DNA of 64,000 nt from Eubacterium sp. (GCA_017938215.1 JAGBBZ010000023.1:124001-188000); one strand, 5' to 3'; shown: positions 52,387 to 61,943, counted from the first letter of the stretch. Made by a program: numbers and translations. Notes: generated by a model from the letters alone, not told the origin.

Positions 52387-53871
52387 ATGAGTTATCCATT
52401 ACATACCCGAGCTATCATTGGCTATATCGAGGCTCACATTGCCGAAGGCAAGTTGGATTATACGGAGCTGGAGCGAAGGATGGGCTTTTCTTATGCTCAT
52501 ATTCGAGATTTTTTCAAGAAGCATACAGGTGTTTCCTTGGGACAGTATGTGCGAACCAGACAGCTGTGTGCATCGGCATTTGACTTGTTGCATACGGATA
52601 AGTCCGTGATGGAGTTGGCACTTACATACGGGTTTTCCAACCATGAAAGCTACACGCGAGCCTTTACAAAGGCTATGGGGAAGACACCTAGTGCGTTTCG
52701 AAAGGAACGCCCGCTGATGGGAAAATCCGAATTGACAGACGGGATTTATGGAATTGGATTGCTCAGACGCAAAGAGCGAAGGAGCGATGTTGAAATGACA
52801 CAAAAAGAGAAGTATCAGAACAGTGACAGTACGATTTTATATGGTGTTCCCAAAGTGGAATGGGGATCCTATGGTGGACAAACCCCGTATCCGATTTGTT
52901 TAAAGGCGTGTGCTGATTACTTAGGAGAAGATTTGGACTATGCTACCATAGCAGTGACCTGTGGCGGGGCATTCCGTTTTACCTGGAATGAAAAAGCATG
53001 GGACATGAGCAATGTAGACATTTACCATACCTTTACAGAGGGCGCAGAGGAAACGGTGTATTCCTATGCAGCAAAGGCGTTGGGAAGAGAGTTTTCCATG
53101 CTGGGAAGGACGGAAACAACCACCAAAGAAGAGTTTATCCAATTCATCAAGCAGCATATTGATGAGGGATATCCGTGTATTGCACAGGGGATCATTGGAC
53201 CACCGGAAGCATGTATCATAACGGGCTATCGTGACAATGGAAATGTACTTCTTGGGTGGAACTTTTTCCAACATGATCCCATCTTTGGTGGAGATGTGCA
53301 GATTGATGACAGCGGTTATTTCGTTTGCGATAATTGGTGGGAAAATACGGACACCCAAGCGGTAATGTGTCTAGGATTGGTAAATGGAGAACCGTTGCCG
53401 AAAGAAGAGATTCTGAAAACGGCAGTCCGGGTTATGACAGGTCGAAAGGACAAGGATTACCAGAAGGGCGTGGCGGGGTATGAAGCATGGGCGAAAATGC
53501 TTTCCACAGACAGTGAATTTTCTGGGGACAATGAGGCGTTGTTGTTTGAGCGACTTTCCTGTCAGGATGATGCCACTACTTGTCTTATGGATGGACGAGG
53601 TTCTGCAGCACAGTATTTCGAAAAGCTTTCCGAGAGAGAAGATGTGGATGCTGGCACCGCAGAAAAATATAAGGCGTTGGCGGAGATGTTTGCACAGGAA
53701 AAAACGCTGGCGGAACAGATGTGGTCATTGCTTAGTGGCTGGGATAATATGGAGCAAAGACCAGCGAAACTGGCAGAGAAAGAAGTGAGAGCGAAGGCGT
53801 GTGAGTATATTCGGGAGATTGAGACATTAGATAAGAAGTGTCTGGAGATTTTGACGGAGTTGTGTATGTAA
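52387..53871 (+). CDS. AraC-type HTH fused to a BtrH/C39-like domain
   Basis: 494 aa. Residues 1-105 hold the AraC double helix-turn-helix at the N terminus (MGFSYAHIRDFFKKHTGVSL, ELALTYGFSNHESYTRAFTK), opposite to the usual C-terminal place. Residues about 155-345 resemble BtrH/C39-like papain-fold domains (CLKACADYLGEDLDYATIAV, GYPCIAQGI, ACIITGYRDNGNVLLGW, DNWWENT). The rest is helical. BtrH-type domains transfer acyl groups; here it may be a ligand or substrate-sensing domain. GAAAGGAAG lies 6 nt before the ATG. Function unproven. Confidence 0.78.
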   Translation: MSYPLHTRAIIGYIEAHIAEGKLDYTELERRMGFSYAHIRDFFKKHTGVSLGQYVRTRQLCASAFDLLHTDKSVMELALTYGFSNHESYTRAFTKAMGKTPSAFRKERPLMGKSELTDGIYGIGLLRRKERRSDVEMTQKEKYQNSDSTILYGVPKVEWGSYGGQTPYPICLKACADYLGEDLDYATIAVTCGGAFRFTWNEKAWDMSNVDIYHTFTEGAEETVYSYAAKALGREFSMLGRTETTTKEEFIQFIKQHIDEGYPCIAQGIIGPPEACIITGYRDNGNVLLGWNFFQHDPIFGGDVQIDDSGYFVCDNWWENTDTQAVMCLGLVNGEPLPKEEILKTAVRVMTGRKDKDYQKGVAGYEAWAKMLSTDSEFSGDNEALLFERLSCQDDATTCLMDGRGSAAQYFEKLSEREDVDAGTAEKYKALAEMFAQEKTLAEQMWSLLSGWDNMEQRPAKLAEKEVRAKACEYIREIETLDKKCLEILTELCM

Positions 53872-53900
53872 GTAATATGAATGCAGCGTGAGACGTTAAG

Positions 53901-53945
53901 AAAACTGACTTTGAGTTTTTACTGGAACTTGAAGTCAGTTTTTTG
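53901..53945 (+). terminator. Terminator after the AraC/BtrH-like gene
   Basis: AAAACTGACTT (53901-53911) pairs with AAGTCAGTTTT (53932-53942), followed by further T. Confidence 0.85.
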
Positions 53946-54020
53946 CTGTATAGGAAAGTAATTGCTTTGCAATTCCGCGAGGACGCGAAAGAGTCGCAAG
54001 CGACTCTTTGTTCTGTATAA
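53945..54020. repeat. Double-hairpin intergenic element
   Basis: AATTGC/GCAATT (53960-53974) and a perfect 10-bp AAAGAGTCGC/GCGACTCTTT stem (53988-54009) separated by CGCGAGGACGCG. Shares the GAGGAC core with the hairpin at 50900-50970. No coding sequence. Confidence 0.55.
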
Positions 54021-54049
54021 AGAGGGCAAAATCAAAAGCGTTTTTGGGG

Positions 54050-54078
54050 TTGAGGATGCGAAATGAGAATGGTATAAT
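54050..54078 (+). promoter_or_regulatory. Promoter of the OLD-type nuclease gene
   Basis: TTGAGG and a perfect TATAAT separated by 17 nt, 72 nt before the ATG. Confidence 0.65.
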
Positions 54079-54149
54079 TGACGTATATAGTACGAATCGG
54101 CGCTGGAGGAAATGCGACATAATAGAAAGGAATGAAAGGAGGGGACTCG

Positions 54150-56003
54150 ATGCAGATTCTATCGTTGACCATTCAAAATTTTAAATCCATTCGGCGGTTA
54201 CAAATCCGGGAGATTGAAAAAGCTTTGATTTTGGTGGGGAAAAATAATACGGGAAAAACCGCTGTATTAGACGCGATTCGTGCGGTGACGGGGCATTACC
54301 GCGTAGGGGAGCATGACTTCAATGAAAAGCGCCAAAACATTGAAATTGCCATGGAACTTGAAATTACCGAAGAAGATTTGCGACAGTTTCATGCGCGCGG
54401 TTTGGTGAGTGGATATAAAAACTATGAGGCGTGGAATCGCGAGGTGAGAGAAAAGTTGCCATCCTTTCAGGGGGATATTCTGTCCTTCACTTGCGTCATC
54501 AATCACAGTGGAAAAGTACGATACGACGATGGGGTAAATAAGCACAATCCCTTTGTTTTGCAGGTGCTCCCGAAGTTACATTTTATCGATACCACTCGAA
54601 ACCTGGCATCCTTTCAAGAAGACTTGTTGATTTTTCAAAAGTCGAAGGAACTCAGTTGTCTTCGTTCCAATAAGTGCATGTTTGATGAAGCGAAAAATTG
54701 TAATCATTGTTTTAGCTGCATCGGTTTGATCAATCAGAAAAAGCCGGAGGAATTGCAGTTACATGAGACGGCGAAGTTGTTGGAATACAAAATCTTTCAG
54801 TTGAATATCAGCGAATTTACAAGGAAGATGAACGCGAATTACCGGAAGAATGGTGGCGTGGAGGACATCTATTATTCGCTGTCCTATGATATGGAAAAGA
54901 TGTTTTCCATCGAGGTAGAGACGTGGCATGACGAGTTGAAGCGTGCCAATACCGTGGAGCATCTGAGTAATGGTATGAAGAGCATCTACATGTTGTCTAT
55001 GTTGGAAACGTATATCGAAGATGAAAATGTCATGCAAAGCATCGTGGTGGTGGAGTATCCGGAATTGTTTTTGCATCCGTCGTTGCAAAAGACCGCCAGC
55101 AAGATTTTGTATCGATTATCCAAAAAGAATCAGGTTATATTTACGACGCACTCACCGAATATGGTTTCTAATTTTACGCGTGGGCAGATTTGTCAGATGA
55201 TTTTGGATGAAGAGGGATATTCTTCTGCCAGACAAAAGGCAGATATTGATGATATATTGGATGACTTGGGGTACAGTGCCAATGACTTTTTGAATGTAGA
55301 TTTCGTATTTATCGTGGAAGGACGACAGGATAAAACGCGTTTGCCACTGTTGTTGGAAAAGTATTATCCGGAGGTGTATGATGGAGAAGGGAATCTGTCC
55401 CGAATCTCCATTATTACCACCAATAGTTGTACCAATATTAAGACGTATGCGAATTTGAAATACATGAATCAGCTTTATCTCCGTGACCAGTTTTTGATGG
55501 TGCGGGATGGCGATGGGAAAGATCCGGTTGAGTTGGCAGAGCAGCTTTGCAAGTATTATCGGGAGCGAAACCAGCAGGACATCGATAAACTGCCGGTGGT
55601 GCAACCGCAAAATGTATTGATACTTAAGTACTATTCCTTTGAAAATTATTTCTTGAATCCGGAAATTATGGTGAAAATCGGCGTGGTGGAAAGTGTAGAC
55701 GCATTTTGGGAGACGCTGTATGAGAAGTGGCAGGAGTATTTGTATCGCATTCGAAGCGGTGTACACTTGACCGAAGTTTTAGGAAAGAAGATTGAATCGG
55801 TGGAAGAGTTGAAAGAAAACTATGAGGCCTTCAAGATTTATATGCGAGGACATAATCTCTATGACATTTTCTATGGACCATTTCGGAAGCAGGAGGCAGA
55901 GTTGTTTCGGAAATACATCGATATTGCGCCACGAGAAGAGTTTAAAGATATTCTGGACGCAATCGATGGATTTGTATATTTTGAAGGTCGTAAGCATACA
56001 TAA
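54150..56003 (+). CDS. OLD-family ATPase-TOPRIM nuclease with a cysteine cluster
   Basis: 617 aa. ABC-type ATPase half: Walker A GKNNTGKT near residue 30, signature HLSNGMKSIYML, Walker B region VVVEYPELFLHP and TTHSPNM (H-loop). Usual OLD proteins have EEPE at Walker B; here it is EYPE. The C-terminal TOPRIM shows FIVEGRQDKTRLPLLL and MVRDGDGKDP. A five-cysteine insertion C-x5-C-x7-C-x2-C-x2-C lies at about 169-191, suggesting a metal or Fe-S site. OLD enzymes are ATP-dependent DNA nucleases, often in defence. AAAGGAGG supports ATG 54150. Confidence 0.87.
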   Translation: MQILSLTIQNFKSIRRLQIREIEKALILVGKNNTGKTAVLDAIRAVTGHYRVGEHDFNEKRQNIEIAMELEITEEDLRQFHARGLVSGYKNYEAWNREVREKLPSFQGDILSFTCVINHSGKVRYDDGVNKHNPFVLQVLPKLHFIDTTRNLASFQEDLLIFQKSKELSCLRSNKCMFDEAKNCNHCFSCIGLINQKKPEELQLHETAKLLEYKIFQLNISEFTRKMNANYRKNGGVEDIYYSLSYDMEKMFSIEVETWHDELKRANTVEHLSNGMKSIYMLSMLETYIEDENVMQSIVVVEYPELFLHPSLQKTASKILYRLSKKNQVIFTTHSPNMVSNFTRGQICQMILDEEGYSSARQKADIDDILDDLGYSANDFLNVDFVFIVEGRQDKTRLPLLLEKYYPEVYDGEGNLSRISIITTNSCTNIKTYANLKYMNQLYLRDQFLMVRDGDGKDPVELAEQLCKYYRERNQQDIDKLPVVQPQNVLILKYYSFENYFLNPEIMVKIGVVESVDAFWETLYEKWQEYLYRIRSGVHLTEVLGKKIESVEELKENYEAFKIYMRGHNLYDIFYGPFRKQEAELFRKYIDIAPREEFKDILDAIDGFVYFEGRKHT

Positions 56004-56005
56004 AG

Positions 56006-56785
56006 CTATCGCATGGATTTTCGAAAGGCACCTGGGGTAACCCCGGTGCTTTTTTTGAATTGACGGATAAAATGATATACTTGGCTATATCCCAATTCCA
56101 AAGAAATGTCAGCCACAGACATGTCAGTGGAAAGGAGATATTCTTTTGCGGTTGATATTTTGTTTTCGATGATGTCGGAAAGACATGTGGTTCCGAATGC
56201 TTTTTTGTACAATACTTGAAAATAAGCAGGGGACAGCGTGATTTCTTTCGCTAAATCCTTTATTTTCCAATTCCGAGTTGGATCTGCGAGAATTCGTCGA
56301 CGAATATTGGACAAATCCTGAAAATAAGGAACATTGGTATTGAGGTGGTGGGCGGCAGACCAAGATTCTCCGATACGTGCCATCAAATGCATCATCTGGT
56401 GGTACTGAACATCCAACACAAATTCGGTGGCATGATAATATTCCTGGCAGATTCCCTGGATGATGGGATCGATGAGGTCATGGTTGTTAATTTTGATGGG
56501 TTTATTTAAAGGAAAGTGCAATTTTGATAAAAACTCATCCAGATTTTGTGGGAGGAAGTGGATGTAGTCGTCGCAATATGGCGTTGTAACAGAAAGGTAT
56601 TTAAAGGGCGTATATCCTGAGATAATAATGACGGATGGTTCGGTTATGGTGTACGTATTTTCGGAAACAGAAAGAAGTGATGGCGTCTTTATGTATAGAA
56701 GCAAAAAGTCAGCAATTCCGGATTTTCTTTCGATGGAAAAACCGTCTTCATGTATGGTGTTATAGATGGCATTGTGAATGTGCAT
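56006..56785 (-). CDS. AraC-family transcriptional regulator
   Basis: 259 aa. N-terminal cupin-like sensing domain (KSGIADFLLLYIKTPSLLS, SVIIISGYTPFKYLS), C-terminal AraC DNA-binding domain (WKIKDLAKEITLSPAYFQVLYK, SVADISLELGYSQVYHFIRQFK). On the minus strand AAAGGAG is 7 nt before the ATG at 56785; an extension to 56854 is unsupported. It ends 2 nt from the convergent nuclease gene stop and is divergent from the secreted esterase gene, which it probably controls. Confidence 0.9.
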   Translation of the reverse strand: MHIHNAIYNTIHEDGFSIERKSGIADFLLLYIKTPSLLSVSENTYTITEPSVIIISGYTPFKYLSVTTPYCDDYIHFLPQNLDEFLSKLHFPLNKPIKINNHDLIDPIIQGICQEYYHATEFVLDVQYHQMMHLMARIGESWSAAHHLNTNVPYFQDLSNIRRRILADPTRNWKIKDLAKEITLSPAYFQVLYKKAFGTTCLSDIIENKISTAKEYLLSTDMSVADISLELGYSQVYHFIRQFKKSTGVTPGAFRKSMR

Positions 56786-56916
56786 GATATCACTCCTTTT
56801 CATAATTATATGTGTATTTATTGCAATTATACGACATTGAGAAATGAAATGCAAGGATGTAGAATGAAATTACAACGTACCAATCGTTTATTTTATGAAA
56901 GAATGGAGAGATGTAT

Positions 56917-58203
56917 ATGTTGACAAACAACAAAACGAAAAAAGCAGTTGCACTTGTACTTGCTGGAGCGATGCTCGTTCCGGGATTGTGCTTTGAGACT
57001 TCTGCTTCGGCAAAGGCAAAATGCACAGTAAAATCAATGACATTATATACGGGACAAAAAAAGACGATTAAAGTGAAGGGAAAGGTAAAAAAGGCAAAGT
57101 ACTCCTTTAAATCTTCCAAAAAATCGGTTGCAAAAGTAAGTAAAAAGGGTGTCGTAACAGCGAAAAAAGCAGGAAAAGCGTGGATTACTGTTACGGAAAA
57201 GAAAAAGGCAAAAAAGAAAATCGTAGGTAAAGTGAAAGTGACAGTAAAGAAAAAGACTGTTGCTCCAACACAAACACCAGAAAATACAACACCGGTACCA
57301 GCTGTGACGGAGTCGGCAAAGCCTACGGTGGCACCAACCATTGCGCCAACACCAGTACCTACACCATCGGAAACACCAGTTGCTACTTCGAAACCAAAAT
57401 CATTTATTGATGAAAATTTTGAAGTACCAGAAGAGTTTGAAGAAGAATATGATGATTATACATATGCTGAACCACAGACCATTACATATTACTCAAATGT
57501 TTCCGAAGCAAACAGAAATGCAGTGATTTATCTGCCGGCAGATTATGATGCAAGCAAAGAGTATCCAATCATGTATTTGTTGCACGGAATCGGTGGAAGT
57601 GAAAACGAGTGGAAAAGTGGTATGCCGGAGTATATCACAGGTAACTTGAATCGTGATGGTGAAATACCGAAAATGATTATTGTATGTCCAAACCAGTTGG
57701 TACAAATACCAGGAGAAGAGATGCCAAGTTATTACTTGGATCCAGGCAGATTTGTAATGTTTAATCGTATGGTAGAAGAGTTGCGAACCAGTTTGATTCC
57801 ATATATGGAGGAAAATTATTCCATCATGGAGGGCCGTGACAATCATGCTATTGCAGGTTTGTCGATGGGTGGCCGAACCAGTTTGTATTGTGGATTTAAC
57901 ATGTTAGACTACTTTAGCTACATTGGCGCCTTTGAACCAGCGCCGGGAGTTCTTGGCGATCCGGAAGACGGCGGTTTGTTTGCGAGAGAGGATTTTAAAA
58001 TTCCAGAAGAGTACCAGTCTACGACATTGATTATGATTCAGCAAGGGGCAAATGATGATGTGGTGTCGGATAATCCAACACAATACCACGAGGCATTAGA
58101 GGAAAATGGTGTTCCGCATATGTTTAATATTGTTCCTTATGGACATGACTGGTCAGCATGGAAAGAAGGCTTGTATAATTTTGCGAGACGTGTGTTCCAG
58201 TAA
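56917..58203 (+). CDS. Secreted CE1-type esterase with BIG2-like N-terminal domain
   Basis: 428 aa. Signal peptide (about residues 1-33), a BIG2-like lysine-rich domain at 35-108 (SSKKSVAKVSKKGVVTAKKA), a proline/threonine linker to 145, then a carbohydrate-esterase domain: YLLHGIGGSENEW, the nucleophile S316 in GLSMGGRTS, Asp in QGANDDVV and His in PYGHDWSAW. CE1 members remove feruloyl or acetyl groups from xylan, which fits the GH11 xylanase in the window. GGAGAG is 6 nt before ATG 56917. Precise substrate not readable. Confidence 0.87.
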   Translation: MLTNNKTKKAVALVLAGAMLVPGLCFETSASAKAKCTVKSMTLYTGQKKTIKVKGKVKKAKYSFKSSKKSVAKVSKKGVVTAKKAGKAWITVTEKKKAKKKIVGKVKVTVKKKTVAPTQTPENTTPVPAVTESAKPTVAPTIAPTPVPTPSETPVATSKPKSFIDENFEVPEEFEEEYDDYTYAEPQTITYYSNVSEANRNAVIYLPADYDASKEYPIMYLLHGIGGSENEWKSGMPEYITGNLNRDGEIPKMIIVCPNQLVQIPGEEMPSYYLDPGRFVMFNRMVEELRTSLIPYMEENYSIMEGRDNHAIAGLSMGGRTSLYCGFNMLDYFSYIGAFEPAPGVLGDPEDGGLFAREDFKIPEEYQSTTLIMIQQGANDDVVSDNPTQYHEALEENGVPHMFNIVPYGHDWSAWKEGLYNFARRVFQ

Positions 58204-58241
58204 GCAAAACGATTCATGTAAATATAAAATAAGCTGAAATC

Positions 58242-58283
58242 AAAAGGCGTATGAGACATTATTGTTTCTCATGCGCTTTTTGT
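58242..58283 (+). terminator. Terminator of the esterase gene
   Basis: AAAAGGCGTATGAGA (58242-58256) pairs with TCTCATGCGCTTTT (58267-58280) with minor mismatches, then T. Confidence 0.75.
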
Positions 58284-58312
58284 TGTAATACAATAAAAAA
58301 CTATGGTATAAT
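58283..58312 (+). promoter_or_regulatory. Promoter of the methyltransferase/MTHFR gene
   Basis: TTGTAA and a perfect TATAAT separated by 18 nt, 56 nt before the ATG. No SAM riboswitch motif was recognised in the short leader. Confidence 0.65.
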
Positions 58313-58367
58313 GAGTCTAGTTGAGGATGACATAAATCCCAACAGTATGTACGAAATGGAGAGTAGC

Positions 58368-60131
58368 ATGAATCACATAAATATTTCAGATATATTGAAA
58401 CAACAAAAATTATTATTTGACGGTGGATTTGGCACTTACTATGCGCAAGTTTACGACACGAAAGAATTACCGGAACTGGCGAACATTCTTTATCCGGAAC
58501 GAGTGAGTCGAATCCATGAAGAATACGTTGAGGCGGGAGCTCAGATTATCCGTACCAACACCTTTGCTAGTAATACCATTTCCATGGAATTGCCATGGAA
58601 TGAGGTGGAGGAAAATATCCGTCAGGGGTACCGTTTGGCAAAACAGGTGGCGGATGAGAACGATGTTTACGTGGCAGCGGACATCGGACAGATTCCAGTG
58701 GAGAATCTAGAGAATTGGGAAACGATTTCTAAGGAATACGTAAAGATTTGCCGGACCTGTTTGGAAGAAGGTGCAGAAATTATAGTTTTCGAAACATTTG
58801 CCGATATCGAGGATATTCGGGAGGCCATTGACTATATTGGTAATCAGGCATTTGTTATCTTGCAGTTTTCGGTGAACCAGTTTGGTTACAGTGGTTCTGG
58901 ACTCAGTGCAAGAAATCTCGTGCAACGAGCAGAAGAAAATGAATATGTGGATGCCATAGGTTTTAATTGTGGCGTGGGTCCGGGACACATGCAACAAGTC
59001 ATCGAAGGCCTTTCTGTGTCGGGAAAGAAATATCTTACTGCATTGCCAAATGCAAGTTATCCTCAGCTTGTAAGCAATCGCATGGTTTTTAAAAATACAA
59101 ACTTGGACTATTTTGTGGAAAAAGTTCAGGAGATGCTGAAAATGGGTGTGGATATCATCGGAGGATGTTGTGGCACGACGCCGGCGTATGTTCGTGCGAT
59201 GAAGGAAGCGATATCCTTCGCGCAACCGGAGAAAGTGCTGGTGGAAAACGAACCACAGATAAAACAAGAACCGGAAAAAAATCCATCTTTCTATGCTGGA
59301 AAAGAGGGGAAGAAACTGATTGCGGTTGAGTTGGTGCCGCCGCTTGGAAGCGATGATCAGGTGCTAATGGATGCGGCTCATTTGCTTTTGAAAAGCGGAG
59401 CAGACGTACTGACTTTCCCAGATTCTCCGTCGGGACGAACAAGAGCAGATTCGGTGTTGATGGCAGAAAAAGTGGCAAAGGAAACAGGAATGTGTGTGAT
59501 GCCGCACCTTTGCTGTCGTGATAAAAATGCCATTGCTATGCGATCACAGGTGCTGGGGGCGTACATTAATCAAATCCAGAATTTCCTTGTGATTACGGGG
59601 GATCCGATACCGACCATGGCACGAGGAGATGTGAAAAGTGTATTCAATTTTGATTCCGTAGGACTTATGCGTCTTATGAATGATATGAATGAGGAGCAGT
59701 TTGCAGAGGCGCCGATTTGTTACGGCGGTGCGATAAATCAAGGGCGGAAAAATTTAGACATTGAGATAGCTAGAGTGAAGAAAAAAATGGAGGCAGGTGC
59801 AACGTTTTTCTTTACCCAACCAATTTGTACCAGAGAAAGTGTGGAGCGGGTAAGACGTATTAAGGAAGAGACAGGGGCGCGAATTTTATGTGGTATTATG
59901 CCGTTTGTCAGCTTGCGCAATGCCACCTTTATGAAAAATGAAATGACTGGCATCGGTGTGACGGATGAAGTGCTGGCACGATACCGAGCCGATATGACCA
60001 AAGAGGAAGGCGAGGAGACAGGAGTAGAATTAGCGAGAGAAATGATGGCTCTTGCGGATGATTTTGCCGATGGATATTATTTTTCCTTCCCATTTAACCG
60101 GGTGTATATGTTGGAAAAGATTTTACAGTGA
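58368..60131 (+). CDS. Bifunctional homocysteine S-methyltransferase / methylenetetrahydrofolate reductase
   Basis: 587 aa. Residues 1-300 are a zinc homocysteine methyltransferase (LFDGGFGTYYAQ, FASNTISM, zinc ligands in GFNCGVGP and GGCCGTTPAYVRA). From about 325 comes the MTHFR TIM barrel (AVELVPPLGSDDQVLMDAA, FLVITGDPIPTMARGD, GATFFFTQPIC). This is the YitJ-type fusion for methionine synthesis from 5-methyl-THF. GGAGAG is 4 nt before ATG 58368, a little close; ATG 58356 is an alternative. Next two genes follow within 14 nt. Confidence 0.93.
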   Translation: MNHINISDILKQQKLLFDGGFGTYYAQVYDTKELPELANILYPERVSRIHEEYVEAGAQIIRTNTFASNTISMELPWNEVEENIRQGYRLAKQVADENDVYVAADIGQIPVENLENWETISKEYVKICRTCLEEGAEIIVFETFADIEDIREAIDYIGNQAFVILQFSVNQFGYSGSGLSARNLVQRAEENEYVDAIGFNCGVGPGHMQQVIEGLSVSGKKYLTALPNASYPQLVSNRMVFKNTNLDYFVEKVQEMLKMGVDIIGGCCGTTPAYVRAMKEAISFAQPEKVLVENEPQIKQEPEKNPSFYAGKEGKKLIAVELVPPLGSDDQVLMDAAHLLLKSGADVLTFPDSPSGRTRADSVLMAEKVAKETGMCVMPHLCCRDKNAIAMRSQVLGAYINQIQNFLVITGDPIPTMARGDVKSVFNFDSVGLMRLMNDMNEEQFAEAPICYGGAINQGRKNLDIEIARVKKKMEAGATFFFTQPICTRESVERVRRIKEETGARILCGIMPFVSLRNATFMKNEMTGIGVTDEVLARYRADMTKEEGEETGVELAREMMALADDFADGYYFSFPFNRVYMLEKILQ

Positions 60132-60145
60132 TAAAGGAGGAACCT

Positions 60146-61024
60146 ATGACGACAAAAGAGATGACACGAGAGTATTTTGACAGCTTGATGTTGGAGATGC
60201 GTCTCATGGACAGTGGGGTGCCGAGCACCGAGATGGAACTTTATGGAAAGCGTTTTCAGACACCGATCATGACGGCAGCATTGTCGCATATTGGCACCTT
60301 TAACCCAGATTTGCCAAGTGGTATGGTTCAGTATGCTCAGGGAGCTGCGATGGCAGGAGCGGTGCATTGGATTGGAATGGGAAGCGATGAGGAATTTGAA
60401 GAAGTGGCGGCGACCGGAGTGCCAACCATTCGAATCATCAAGCCGTATGCAGAGGAAAATAGAATCTATGGCCAGATTCAGTGTGCCGAGAAAAATGATG
60501 CATTGGCAGTGGGAATGGACATTGATCACATGTTTGGTCTAGATGGCAATCCAGATATCTGCATGGGGGAGCAGATGGCAGTGAAAACTTCGGCGGATTT
60601 ACGGCGTTACATTGCTTCTACGAAGTTACCATTTATTATGAAAGGTGTACTCAGTGTACAGGATGCGGTGAAATGTGCAGAAATCGGGGCGCAGGGAATC
60701 GTGGTTTCTCATCATGGCGGACGATTGAACTCGGCAGTACCACCATTGTATGTGCTGCCTGAGATTGTGAAAGCGGTGGGAGAACAGATGCCGATTTTTG
60801 TGGATTGTGGTATTTGCTCTGGTATGGATGCTTACAAAGCATTGGCGCTGGGAGCTACAGCTGTTAGTGTGGGCACTCATTTGATTCCATGTATTCGTCA
60901 AGGAGGCGCGGAGGGTGTTGGAAAGCGTATTCAGGAAATGACGGAAGAACTGAAGGGAGCTATGGCATACACGGGCGTGACAAACACGAAAGAATTTGAT
61001 GCGACGGTGATTCGACACTTGTAG
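60146..61024 (+). CDS. FMN-dependent alpha-hydroxy-acid oxidising enzyme
   Basis: 292 aa TIM barrel related to lactate/glycolate oxidases. FMN- and substrate-site segments: GTFNPDLPSGMVQYAQGA, PFIMKGVLSVQDAVKCAE (Lys), GIVVSHHGGRLNSAVPPL (catalytic His-Gly-Gly-Arg), and PIFVDCGICSGMDAYKALALGATAVSVGTHLI. In an anaerobe the electron acceptor is not likely to be oxygen. AAAGGAGG supports ATG 60146. Position between methionine and isomerase genes suggests a shared operon but not a shared pathway. Confidence 0.88.
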   Translation: MTTKEMTREYFDSLMLEMRLMDSGVPSTEMELYGKRFQTPIMTAALSHIGTFNPDLPSGMVQYAQGAAMAGAVHWIGMGSDEEFEEVAATGVPTIRIIKPYAEENRIYGQIQCAEKNDALAVGMDIDHMFGLDGNPDICMGEQMAVKTSADLRRYIASTKLPFIMKGVLSVQDAVKCAEIGAQGIVVSHHGGRLNSAVPPLYVLPEIVKAVGEQMPIFVDCGICSGMDAYKALALGATAVSVGTHLIPCIRQGGAEGVGKRIQEMTEELKGAMAYTGVTNTKEFDATVIRHL

Positions 61025-61038
61025 AAAGGAGGCGTACT

Positions 61039-61902
61039 ATGAGACTTGGCGGAACGGTATTTTATGATGGAACAAATCCGGAAGAATACGCCTTGGCACA
61101 TGTGGAAAAGGGCTTTGGAGCTGCATTGTGTCCCGATTGGATTTCTTTGGAAAATCCGGCGCAGTTAGACGAATTTAAGCGGGCGATGCGAAAACATGAT
61201 GTCTGCATTGCAGAAGTGGGGGCATGGTGCAATCCACTTCATCCGGACAAAAAGGAAGCGGAGAAAAATATTCAATATATGATTCAGCGGTTGCAGTTAG
61301 CAGAGGAATTAGAAGCCGTAACCTGTGTCAATATACTGGGGACGAAATCTGTTGAAAACTGGTATGCACCGACTCGAGAAAGTTATAGCAACGCCTTTTT
61401 TGAAGAGGCAGTGGCGGTGAGTCAGCGTATCATCGATGCGGTGAAGCCTGTCCATACGAAGCTTTCTTTTGAGATGATGCCCTATAATTTCCTAGACGAT
61501 GCCAAAGAATATTTGCATTTTTTGGGAGCGGTGGATCGGGATGGGGCTGGGGTGCATCTGGATATTTGCAACACCATCAACCACCCGCGATTGCTGTATC
61601 GCAATGAAGAACATATTCGTGAGACATTTTCACTTTTACGAGACAAGATTGTGACGTTGCATTTAAAGGATATTACGTTGCGGAAAGACACATTCACTGT
61701 GGAGTTCAACGAAGTGTTGATTGGGACGGGAGATGTGAATTATGAGGTTTTGATGAAGGAAATCGCTGCGTTGTCTGTGGATACCCCAGCGATGCTGGAA
61801 CATTTGCAGACGGAAGAAGAGTATGATGCGGCTACTGCGGCGACACTAGCGTATGCGGAAATGGCGGGCATGGAGAAAAAAGGTATGGTTTGGCAGTTGT
61901 AA
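61039..61902 (+). CDS. Sugar phosphate isomerase/epimerase-type TIM-barrel protein
   Basis: 287 aa xylose-isomerase-like barrel (AP endonuclease 2 superfamily). Metal-ligand strands look intact: KLSFEMMPYNFLDDA (Glu), GVHLDICNTINHP (Asp, His), LHLKDITLRK (His), and late PAMLEHLQTEEEY (Glu). Members isomerise or epimerise keto sugars or inositol intermediates. AAAGGAGG precedes the ATG 15 nt after the FMN enzyme. Substrate cannot be told. It ends the operon at a strong terminator. Confidence 0.87.
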   Translation: MRLGGTVFYDGTNPEEYALAHVEKGFGAALCPDWISLENPAQLDEFKRAMRKHDVCIAEVGAWCNPLHPDKKEAEKNIQYMIQRLQLAEELEAVTCVNILGTKSVENWYAPTRESYSNAFFEEAVAVSQRIIDAVKPVHTKLSFEMMPYNFLDDAKEYLHFLGAVDRDGAGVHLDICNTINHPRLLYRNEEHIRETFSLLRDKIVTLHLKDITLRKDTFTVEFNEVLIGTGDVNYEVLMKEIAALSVDTPAMLEHLQTEEEYDAATAATLAYAEMAGMEKKGMVWQL

Positions 61903-61909
61903 CAAAGAG

Positions 61910-61940
61910 AGAAGTCCTGCGAAAGCAAGACTTCTTTTTT
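61910..61940 (+). terminator. Terminator of the 58368-61902 operon
   Basis: AGAAGTCCTGC (61910-61920) pairs with GCAAGACTTCT (61925-61935) around GAAA, followed by TTTTT. The A-rich left flank lets it also serve the convergent ferredoxin-like gene. Confidence 0.85.
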
Positions 61941-61943
61941 GGA

